A stretch of DNA of 64,000 nt from Kappaphycus alvarezii (taxonomy: Eukaryota > Rhodophyta > Florideophyceae > Gigartinales > Solieriaceae), in assembly GCA_002205965.3 (NCBI GenBank), contig NADL03000599.1, forward strand, positions 2,232,001-2,296,000. Reading direction: 5' to 3'. Below, in pieces: positions 36,194 through 44,119 of this stretch. The notes under the pieces were generated by a model. The model was not told the origin of the DNA. It worked only from the letters and a program-made list of their open reading frames with translations, and ran no database searches. The translations under genes were made by a program, and so were the position numbers. Within the stretch, counting starts at the first letter, position 1. Each line of letters opens with the position of its first letter.

Positions 36194-37330
36194 TTACGCT
36201 GATTCTAAATACTTTTGAAGCAAGGGTGGATCGATGTTGAAATGTGAAATCGTCTGTCCTTCTCGTGAAAAACAAGTTCTCATGTTGTGAAGCAAGACCG
36301 ACGTTCTGTACATCAGAGCAATGGGTGCGTGGCGCACTTTTAAGCATCGGGAGTAGTCATGCAGAGACCACTGCTGCTTTAAATCTTTATAGTTCCACTC
36401 AACTGCCACACGAATGGCGCTAATGACTGAGCGAAATGCCCTTTGTGCAGGTGTAGGGCTTGCTTCATGAAATGCCCTTTGCAAGTAGAGCCTCAGAATG
36501 TAGGCAAGATCTCCATAGATGTGAAACTGTCGCACATTGGCGTTCATGCAAGCCGCAAGTACGTCTTCCAGACCAGATAGCCGAAGCACGGTAAGATCGT
36601 GACGTCTTCCCTCGAGGGGTCCTTACGCAGAGAACTTCAGCCCATCCGGTATTGATACTGTCTGGTACGCCAGACAGGACATTCTTTTGTGGCCCGAGTA
36701 GCAGCTTTGCTGAAAACTGCCGTGACTCCCTGTTCATGTCATTCGAAACTTCGTGCAATCTATGGAACCGACGCAACTTTCAAACGGACCACTAGCATTA
36801 TTACGTGCGTTTGCATACAGAGATGCACGCCGCACCATCAACCCAGGGCGAAAGTGTAACAGATGTTCATATCTTTCTGTAAATCTTTCAACTGTTTCCC
36901 AAGACACTTCACTTACGCGCGAACTAAACATCCCAAATTCCTCCTCCATATCCAGGAGACGCATCGGTGTTGACAGCCTTCTTAGAACCACACAACAAGA
37001 CGTCTCGTCATCACAGTAGTATCTACTCCTCTTTGTAAAGGTAGTGCCTAAGGAGAGATAAGTTGAAAGCAACCCTACCAGCCTTTTGGGGAATCGGTAC
37101 CGACTGTAGCATTCCTTGTTGCTGAGTGCGTTCAAGTTAAAAAATGTTGCTGAGATCTTCCTATTTCGTAACGATATGCGGCGGATATCAGTCTTGATTA
37201 GAGAAAGCTGATGGAGGGCGACTAAGGCTACCTCGTCCTCTGCATCTCCGAGTATCGTGAGTTGCGCAGTTAGGACTGCTAGCTTTCCTCGCTGTAGTTG
37301 TTTGCCGATTTGGTAGTCTCGGTACGGCAC
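36194..37330 (-). pseudogene. Harbinger-type transposase, nearly complete
   Basis: N-terminal half (36734-37330): ALSNKECYSRYRFPKRLVGL, LRRLSTPMRLLDMEEEFGM and SCVGSIDCTKFRM, the first catalytic aspartate region. C-terminal half (36194-36589): LEDVLAACMNANVRQFHIYGDLAYI (second aspartate), IRVAVEWNYKDLKQQW (catalytic glutamate), LLHNMRTCF. The linking part (36590-36734) reads KRMSCLVYQTVSIPDG in another frame with a TAA, so at least two defects separate the halves. Family: HARBI1/DDE_Tnp_4. Its partner ORF is 34900-36023. Confidence 0.8.
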
Positions 37331-38045
37331 GCTTAATGGCGGTGTTGAAGCGGAACATGAAGGTCGTTTCCGGGACCAACTTCATGTTCCAGCGGCAGGG
37401 GGATACTTTGGTTTAATGAAAAGGAGGCTCCTGTACATATGCTTATACTCAATAGTGTTCTACGAATTTCGCAACTCGTAAATCAAATTGAGTAACGAAC
37501 TTCGTAATTGATGCTTTTTGGAACATACGAATTTCATGTACGAAGTTCGTATAGCGTATGTTCTCTACTGAATGCATATAACTTCTTTCTCCTGTACGGT
37601 GAGTGCAATGCAGTACTGTACTGTACAGTATACATATACACTGTACAGTACAGTACTGTATTGGGTGTCTTAGATGCCGGGTGCATGATCATTTGACAAC
37701 CTTACGTCAATAATAGAGTTAGAGAGCTTACGCACAAAGAATTCAGAAATAAATGTGTCTCTATGATGTCCACTGCCGGATCTAACGAATACAACCATGA
37801 CCACACCCTACTACAGTATACTACTGTACTGTACTGTACCAGTATAAAGAAGTCATATAGCCGAGGACCTGGTTTTCCACGGTGGCCACGTGGATGAAGT
37901 GCGTTATCAGACGGTGCTCCATTACCGTACCGCCGGTGTCCCAAAGGTTAAGATGTCTCCTCTGGTCTCTTTCGTGAAATCAGGTGTTAGATTCGACCTG
38001 GTGGCCTCATCAATTTGTTGGCGTTCAATAGGTCACCTCTCTTGA
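37331..38045. repeat. Spacer with TACAGTACTGTA palindrome blocks
   Basis: Dense runs of GTACTGTACAGTAC-type self-complementary repeats lie at 37611-37665 and 37811-37845. Palindromic CGAATTTC/ACGAAGTTCG segments lie at 37460-37550. No gene. The host gene island begins just downstream. Confidence 0.6.
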
Positions 38046-39233
38046 ATGGAGTGCTGCATTTGGAAGCGAACGCCGAACGATACGCTGAGAGATTCAGAAA
38101 GTGGTCGCTATTACTGTGGAACTTGCTGGCAGAAATGGGTAGGACCTCAGCCTGTACAAGCGGTGAACCCCGTAAAGGCATCTGAGCTGCCCGCGCAACC
38201 AGAGGAGCGGGATGGCGACGTGGACCAAGAGGGTTCAACTAGCGATTCCTCCCCAGGAGAATTGGAGGGGGTGGTTTTGGACAATGTGTTGTACTTGGTA
38301 TCCTATTCACAAGGGAAAGTGTTTGCGTCTGAGCGCGGGAAAGGTGGGGAATTACGGTGCGTCGGGGAGGTAGAGACGACGAGCGGCAAACGGGGCCACG
38401 TCAAATTACACCGCCAAAGCGAGGAAGCGTCAAGGTCAATGACCAAGTTTCCATTTGCTGCAGACCCCAACGACCATTGCGAGACACCCTTTGGGGCTTA
38501 TGAGGACCTTGCCCCTTACCTTCGATTTTTAGCAAAAGCAATGGGTAAGCGAGCATCAAATTTGCAAATTTGGGATCCGTTTTATTGCGACGGCGCCGTC
38601 ACGCGCAATATGGGCAAGCTCGGGTTTCGCAATGTTCACAATGAATGTGTTGACTTTTACAAAGTCATTGAGAGCGGCAAGTTGCCGGAGCATGACTGTA
38701 TTGTCACAAATCCGCCGTACTCCACGGAACCAGTCGACCATGTGCAACGTTTGGTCAAAATATTGTGCGCCCAGTCGAAACCCTGGTTCGTGGTGCAACC
38801 AAACTACGTGTATGTCAAGCCATTTTGGGTAGCGTACACTTCTACATTGCTTACTCCCCCTCGACCGTTTTTCCTTAGCCCCCAGACACCCCGCAAGTAC
38901 AAGTACAAGACGCCAGCGGGAATGCGTCTCGTAACTTCTCAGCAATTGAAAACGAGTCCATTCGTATCCATGTGGTACTGCTGGCTCGGTCCTCAATACA
39001 CTGAAAAGTTGTATCGTTGGATTCGCTCAAGTTCACGCACAGAACCCCTCCCGCTGACGTTGTCGTGCACTGAACACTTTCTGCCGGATTGTTTCAAAGA
39101 CTCAAACGATAAGAGTCGTAGAAAACCTCGAAAGCCGAAAAAAAGAACGCTGGAACGCAGTTGTCCTTCGGAAAGCACTGGAAAGCAGCAGTGTGGGAAT
39201 AAATCAAAGCGAAGGCGGAATCGCAAAGGATAA
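38046..39233 (+). CDS. Putative NPPY-type Rossmann-fold methyltransferase
   Basis: A single 395-codon frame starting ATG at 38046. The N-terminal CC...YYCGTCWQKWVG (residues 3-33) has CxxC pairs that could bind zinc. An acidic linker (50-75) follows. The core is AYEDLAPYLRFLAKAMG (151-167), then WDPFYCDGAV (176-185), fitting the SAM-binding motif I position. VTNPPYS (220-226) is the NPPY motif IV of adenine-N6 and some glutamine/RNA methyltransferases. The C-terminus (355-395) is strongly basic, as in nucleic-acid-binding or nuclear proteins. Similar YYCDG...NPPY proteins of unknown substrate occur in other protists, from memory. Substrate unknown; intron-free, divergent from no close neighbour. 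Confidence 0.6.
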   Translation: MECCIWKRTPNDTLRDSESGRYYCGTCWQKWVGPQPVQAVNPVKASELPAQPEERDGDVDQEGSTSDSSPGELEGVVLDNVLYLVSYSQGKVFASERGKGGELRCVGEVETTSGKRGHVKLHRQSEEASRSMTKFPFAADPNDHCETPFGAYEDLAPYLRFLAKAMGKRASNLQIWDPFYCDGAVTRNMGKLGFRNVHNECVDFYKVIESGKLPEHDCIVTNPPYSTEPVDHVQRLVKILCAQSKPWFVVQPNYVYVKPFWVAYTSTLLTPPRPFFLSPQTPRKYKYKTPAGMRLVTSQQLKTSPFVSMWYCWLGPQYTEKLYRWIRSSSRTEPLPLTLSCTEHFLPDCFKDSNDKSRRKPRKPKKRTLERSCPSESTGKQQCGNKSKRRRNRKG

Positions 39234-39401
39234 GCAGGCACCTCGTATCAGCTCCCAGCGTTGCCAAGTATTCTTTGAACGTGGCGCTCCACATGCACTA
39301 TCCTATACTCGTGCATGTACCGAGTTTGCTCGCGGGCAGGTGGGAAGCTGACAAGTTTGAACGTACCTACTCATGGTCGGCTTCATTGTCTGAGATCAAG
39401 G

Positions 39402-40643
39402 CTAGCGAGTAACAGAACGGCTTCTGCGGGCAGCTAGTGCGCCGCCTGTTAATCTAAGATCGAGTAGGGAGCGAACATCGTTCAAAAACGCGATGGCATG
39501 AAGCAACGGGAGCAAGTTGAGGAGTTCCTCGTCATCTTGGTCGTGATACCAGGCCTCGATAGGGACTGCATTGGAAGGCTGAATAGAATAGGCGGCTGGA
39601 CTATTGTCTACGATAAGGACGTCGGCAAGGTTTGGATTGACTATGGTTAGGTCCTTGACAAAATTTCCATTTCTCTTGATGCAATCTTGACGAAAAATTC
39701 TTCTCTTGACGACACGATCGGTATCCAAGACTGTGATGAGCGGGTCACCGTACTTTTGAAGGGAGGCTGTAAAGATGACGACATCGTACCACTGAGCAAC
39801 TGTGCGCAGAAAGACGTCCAAGTAGGGTCGTTTGGAGACATAAAAGACGGCGGGAAACTCATCGACCCTTACTTCTAGTCGCAAATCGCAGTGCTCAGTT
39901 AGTTTGAACTGTGAATGCACAAGGGTCTCATCCAAATCGAGGACCAGAGACTTGCGGGACTGTGTGCACGACAGGGCGGAAGGAACCATGAGTGCGGAAA
40001 AGTAGGGAGACAGGGAGGGGGCGGACTTTCCCTTGTTCAGCTCAGTAGCCTCGGCATGATGAATTTGGGGAAACCGCGAGCGTTGAGTACAGGCGGAGGT
40101 GGAGGAGGAGGAAGAGGAGGAGGAGGGGAGAGAAGTGGCGACGCAGACCTTCATTTTCTTGCGTGGAAGCCACAAAAGAGCGGGGACGAATGACACAAGC
40201 AATGCAAAAATTACAGAGAGTGCGTTGAAGGACCAGGCGAGCAGGGGATACAAGAGGGAGTCCCAGACGAGATGTTTGAGATTGCGACATGCGTTGGGGA
40301 TAGAGCGTTTAACGGTGTGGAAGGGAGAAGGGGGGGAGGTGGGTGGGACGGGAGCGGGGGTTATGGCCGAGGTGGAGGCGGAGAATGATTGCGGGAAGGG
40401 ACGGGGGCGATGACGTGGGCGACGGGATTGCCATCGACGACAGGTGTATCGGTATGCGATACGAGCAAAGACGAGACAGATGAGGGTGGTGAAAAAGGTG
40501 AGGATGGAACGGGGGGGGATGGATTTGAGGTGGTTGAGTAGGGTGATGAAGGGTGTTGAGGAGGGAGACTTGGTGGACATGAACGGGGAGGGTTCGGGAT
40601 AGAGCACAAGTGAGAGGAGAGAGTGTTGAGAAGAGAGCTGCAT
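39402..40643 (-). CDS. CTDNEP1: CTD nuclear envelope phosphatase 1-like (Dullard) protein phosphatase
   Basis: The haloacid-dehalogenase/FCP1 catalytic motif DLDETLV lies at residues 236-242, counted from the ATG at 40643. It is followed by RPYLDVFLRTVAQWYDVVIFTAS, RIFRQDC, KDLTIVNPNL, LIVDNSPAAYSIQPSNAVPI and WYHDQDDEEL, the full signature of SCP/Dullard phosphatases. Two hydrophobic segments (about 45-65 and 135-158) precede the domain, fitting a membrane anchor at the nuclear envelope/ER. Known family members dephosphorylate lipin and so control phospholipid synthesis. The frame is open further upstream but without ATG before a TGA. ATG at 40580 is an alternative start that keeps both membrane segments. 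Confidence 0.9.
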   Translation of the reverse strand: MQLSSQHSLLSLVLYPEPSPFMSTKSPSSTPFITLLNHLKSIPPRSILTFFTTLICLVFARIAYRYTCRRWQSRRPRHRPRPFPQSFSASTSAITPAPVPPTSPPSPFHTVKRSIPNACRNLKHLVWDSLLYPLLAWSFNALSVIFALLVSFVPALLWLPRKKMKVCVATSLPSSSSSSSSTSACTQRSRFPQIHHAEATELNKGKSAPSLSPYFSALMVPSALSCTQSRKSLVLDLDETLVHSQFKLTEHCDLRLEVRVDEFPAVFYVSKRPYLDVFLRTVAQWYDVVIFTASLQKYGDPLITVLDTDRVVKRRIFRQDCIKRNGNFVKDLTIVNPNLADVLIVDNSPAAYSIQPSNAVPIEAWYHDQDDEELLNLLPLLHAIAFLNDVRSLLDLRLTGGALAARRSRSVTR

Positions 40644-42582
40644 GCAAGAGGCATCCCGCAGCGTGCTGGGAGACACGCGGATATGACAATGGGGTGTTTT
40701 GGTGGGGGAAGGGGGGCTGTAGGTTGGGAGTAAGGATGCGAAAAGGGTTTTGTTTGGGGGAAGGGTGGTGAGCGAAGGATTGGCAGTGGTGGGAAGAAAG
40801 GGGAGGAGGCTGAGAAGAGGGGAGAGGCGAAGAGGTAGAATTGCCACGGTCTGTCGTGTGCAATAAGCTTTTTTTTTGTTTTTTCAGGGATTGATTTTGG
40901 GGGGGGGTAGAAACGGAGCTTTAAAAAGGTATTGGGCGACTTTTGGTTACTCAAAATTGCGGCTGTCGAATAGGTTGAGTTTGTAAGGTTGGGGGCTGAG
41001 GTTTTGTACAAAATGGTGTGGTGAACTGCACAAGCGGCTGTGTTGTAAGAACATTACAGTTGGGCGGTTTTGTTTTGTACAGTAATTGTTGTTTTGCTGT
41101 TCAATATGGAAACTGTAATGTTCTTGGTCCAATTGGAATGGGCCATGTGGACCAAAAACATCATTTAAAGTTTTGTGTGTGAATATGGACTGGTGGCAAC
41201 CACTAACAAACAACAAACGACCATACAGTACAGTACTTTATCTGTCGAATATTCGTATATAGTATGGTTGCGGAGGTTGATTGGGGTGATTTTTGCGCAA
41301 GGGAAACCCTGCGCAAGGGAAACCCTGCTGTGTAATGGTGGCCTTGTGTGTCGTCCCACTCTGTCCTCTGCAAATGTAAGGTGAAATGTGAAAGCCTTGA
41401 TCGTGCTACTTTACTTCACTGTACCGTACTGTACCAGAAATGTGGCCGGACTGACAGTTCCAACAGTCACTGTACTGTACATACAGTAGACTACAGTATT
41501 GTACATTACTGACAAGATGACATACCAACGCGAAATGTCAAGGCTCTCGTCTGTTTTGCTCACGCCAGGACCACAAACAGAAATAACGCAAAGTACTGTA
41601 CTGTAAGGTACAAAGTAGATTCACACCTCTCACGTTACCCCCTATTCCAATACAGTATAGTACAGTACAGCACAGTAAATAAACGCTCCCAACTCGTGGT
41701 TGTACAGAGCAACCCAAGCCTGCAAGCCATCATTGCAGCCAAACACGAAACAGCCAGCGACAATGTCACGCAAAACACCTGCAGACCACCTCCCACGCTA
41801 TAGTTTACTACATACCTCTCAAATTTATGAGCGCCAAACACCTCCACTCGCTTCCTGCTCTTCCTCCATTTCAAAATACCTTTTCTTACAACCCCAGCTT
41901 GCCGATTCGCCCCCGGCGCCGCACCGCTCGCTTGAACCCTTTTATGTTTTTAGCCCTCCGACATCAGCCTGCGCTTCTCGTTTCTTCCACTCCTTACTCA
42001 GCTTCCGAATTCAAGCCCTACCGAAACAACATTTTCAACCTGCATCAAGCAACCTCTTCCCTTATCCGCATGCCCTCCCTGCATCCGAGTCTCCTCCAGA
42101 TCCACCGTTCCTTTGCGCCACCATACGTCACCATACAACATCTGTAGCTCTTAGGGCGGCTTTTAGTCAGGAGTCTAAGTAAGTGTTCACCAAATCATAC
42201 CCTCTCGAGTCGACATGGCGCGACTCGTACATCATTGAATTGCTCCACGGTGAAAACTGTCCTCTTTTCCTGTCCCACTCAAACATAATCGAAGGACAAT
42301 TCAGAACCTGACTTCGTTGCAAAGCCCGCTTTATCATACTCATAACAACTACCGATTCCTCACAAATTTCTAGAATTATCCGTGGCCTGAAGATAACTTG
42401 ACCACCCTTCCTCTCACAAACCAACTACTACAAATCTCATCTGAAGAAGAGCGCAATGCTACAATCTTCTCACTTTAAACTCAGTCATGTATATACAATT
42501 TACTGCCAACCATGTCTTGCTGACATTCAAACTATCACGACTTGAATAGAATTGCAAAAAAACCACAAGCATCTTCAAAGCT
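40644..42582. other. Spacer rich in TACAGTACTGTA-type repeats
   Basis: Palindromic TACAGTAC/GTACTGTA motifs cluster at 41224-41240, 41420-41505 and 41590-41680. GCGCAAGGGAAACCCT is duplicated in tandem at 41296-41330. A plus-strand frame at 41943-42147 starts with ATG and looks like a basic/hydroxylated targeting-type sequence, but no continuation was found. No firm gene. Confidence 0.5.
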
Positions 42583-42600
42583 AGGTGTAAACATACACCT
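42583..42600 (-). terminator. Histone H2B 3' stem-loop
   Basis: On the H2B sense strand AGGTGTATGTTTACACCT lies 52 nt after the stop codon. It forms a 6-bp GGTGTA/TACACC stem, extended by an A-T pair, with a four-base TGTT loop. The identical 18-mer follows H2A at a similar distance. The architecture resembles the canonical histone mRNA stem-loop (GG...CC stem of 6 bp, four-base loop with U at positions 1 and 3), but the stem sequence differs. Confidence 0.7.
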
Positions 42601-42652
42601 TTGCAACAAACCAGGCCCTTACATCAGGCCCTGGTACCACAAATCAACCAAC

Positions 42653-43030
42653 TTAAGCAGAGCTATACTTTGTCACCGCCTTGGTACCCTCGGACACAGC
42701 ATGCTTTGCCAACTCTCCAGGCAACAAAAGACGCACTGCCGTCTGAATTTCACGCGATGTCAAAGTCTTGGAATTGTTGTACGATGACAACTTGGCCGCC
42801 TCAGAGGCGATGCGTTCAAATAAATCGGCCACAAATGAATTCATGATGCTCATGGCACGGGAAGAGATACCGGTGTCGGGGTGCACCTGCTTCAACACTT
42901 TGTAGATGTAGATCGAGTACGATTCGGTCCGCTTCTTCTTCTTGATCGACTTTTCCTGCGAGACACCGGAGATACCTTTCTTGGCCACTTTCTTTTCGGC
43001 AGCGGGCACACTCTTACCTTTGGGAGCCAT
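42653..43030 (-). CDS. H2B: Histone H2B
   Basis: 125 residues. A lysine-rich tail (1-35) precedes the histone fold: [77 protein letters not shown]. The C-terminal [13 protein letters not shown] carries the lysine that is ubiquitinated in other eukaryotes. Intronless, as for most replication-dependent core histones. Divergent from H2A, with which it shares a 593-bp promoter. The 3' UTR carries the stem-loop at 42583-42600. Confidence 0.97.
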   Translation of the reverse strand: MAPKGKSVPAAEKKVAKKGISGVSQEKSIKKKKRTESYSIYIYKVLKQVHPDTGISSRAMSIMNSFVADLFERIASEAAKLSSYNNSKTLTSREIQTAVRLLLPGELAKHAVSEGTKAVTKYSSA

Positions 43031-43623
43031 TGTTGTAGATAGAGATTACGTGAGTTGACTTTGAGATGGGTGTGCTTGATGAGATTTGGGAAGAACAATG
43101 AGAGGGATTGAGCGAGATGGACGGAAACTATGGCAACCGAAGGAAGGAGTGTCGGTTTAAGTAGGGATCACGATCATTGTCAAATCGAGTCGAGAGAGAA
43201 AGGCAATGCTTTCACACAGTGCTGAAATTTGATTATGCATTACCCGCCAAAATGTTGTATTCCGAATCAAGTCCAAAAATTCCGAAACGCCCGTTCCACT
43301 ACGTGATTGGCTGGAAGGGTACATCCGAACGAGCCAATAGATTTACAGAATCACTTCTCGAAATTCTATTGGCTCTTTCGCATGTACCCTCAAATTTCAA
43401 TACCGACACTTTACCATTTGCCGCGTAAACCGAAACTTTGAACCGGATATGGATTTCGATTCAAGCCGGTACCTTTTCCATACTTAAACTCAACACCCGT
43501 CACCCCACCCCATCGCCGATCATCCTCCACCATCATCCTCTCTTCAAAGCTTTCCACCTCACACACCCTCATCCATCTCCACCTCAATCACCACTCTTCC
43601 AACCACATTCATCTCTCCCGAAA
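43031..43623. promoter_or_regulatory. Bidirectional H2A/H2B promoter
   Basis: The interval between the two start codons holds three CCAAT boxes: 43306-43310 (minus), 43334-43338 (plus) and 43368-43372 (minus). A 26-bp inverted repeat (43316-43341 with 43365-43390) matches at 24 of 26 positions. TACTTAAAC occurs at 43481-43489 facing H2A (143 nt before its ATG). It occurs again inverted at 43155-43163 facing H2B (133 nt before its ATG). The layout suggests coordinated, probably S-phase, expression; that is inference from family behaviour. Confidence 0.75.
43316..43390. promoter_or_regulatory. Inverted repeat with CCAAT cores in the histone promoter
   Basis: The left arm starts AGGGTACATCCGAACGAG and ends CCAATAGA. 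The right arm is its reverse complement with two mismatches. The spacer is 23 bp. The centre at about 43353 lies close to the midpoint of the shared promoter (43327). Confidence 0.75.
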
Positions 43624-43992
43624 ATGGCCCCGAAAAAGACTGCTCAAACTCGTTCCTCCAAAGCCGGCCTCCAGTTCCCTGTTGGTCGCATCCATCGTTT
43701 CCTCCGCAAGGGCGGCTACGCCGATCGCGTCGGTGCCGGTGCTCCTGTCTACATGGCCGCCGTGATGGAGTATTTGACTGCCGAGGTTCTCGAGTTGGCC
43801 GGCAATGCTGCCCGTGATAACAAGAAGACCCGTATCATTCCGCGTCACATTCAGCTCGCCGTCCGCAATGACGAGGAACTCAACAAACTTCTCGGTGGTG
43901 TGACTATCGCTTCTGGTGGTGTCCTCCCCAATATTCACAACGTATTGATGCCCCGCAAGAAGTCCAAGGGTGATGCCTCGCAGGAAGTGTAA
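43624..43992 (+). CDS. H2A: Histone H2A, H2A.X-like
   Basis: 122 residues from ATG at 43624 (the frame is open upstream without ATG). Histone-fold signature [20 protein letters not shown], acidic-patch and L1/L2 regions, [24 protein letters not shown], then a short basic tail. The protein ends [10 protein letters not shown](E/D) plus a hydrophobic C-terminal residue is the phosphorylation motif of H2A.X, used in DNA-damage signalling. So this locus may encode both the canonical and the damage-responsive form, as in yeasts. Intronless; 3' stem-loop at 44042-44059. Confidence 0.97.
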   Translation: MAPKKTAQTRSSKAGLQFPVGRIHRFLRKGGYADRVGAGAPVYMAAVMEYLTAEVLELAGNAARDNKKTRIIPRHIQLAVRNDEELNKLLGGVTIASGGVLPNIHNVLMPRKKSKGDASQEV

Positions 43993-44041
43993 ATGGTCGT
44001 TGTCAAGCTTCAGCTATAGTTGCTGAGTAACTCAACAGAAC

Positions 44042-44059
44042 AGGTGTATGTTTACACCT
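44042..44059 (+). terminator. Histone H2A 3' stem-loop
   Basis: AGGTGTATGTTTACACCT begins 50 nt after the H2A stop, the same 18-mer as in the H2B 3' UTR. Downstream, CTTGTTTTGC recurs in similar form after the H2B copy (CTTGTGGTTTT...TGC). It could be a processing element, or the palindrome could also serve the convergent gene at 44120. Confidence 0.7.
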
Positions 44060-44119
44060 CGATCGATGACAAACTTGTTTTGCTGCAAAGTTACTATGAA
44101 ATCTATGCATTTAATTTTT

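Noticed and set aside
39915-40413. Plus-strand frames rich in Gly/Glu opposite the Dullard-like gene
   Set aside because: Antisense of the Ser/Pro-rich N-terminal half of the phosphatase; no start context or motif.
41943-42147. Possible small gene with an organelle targeting sequence
   Set aside because: Begins with ATG and looks basic, but stops after 67 codons and no downstream exon with matching phase was found.
43438-43623. N-terminal extension of H2A (62 codons upstream)
   Set aside because: No ATG in it; the H2A family start MAPKK follows a clean ATG at 43624, and this stretch is promoter and 5' UTR.
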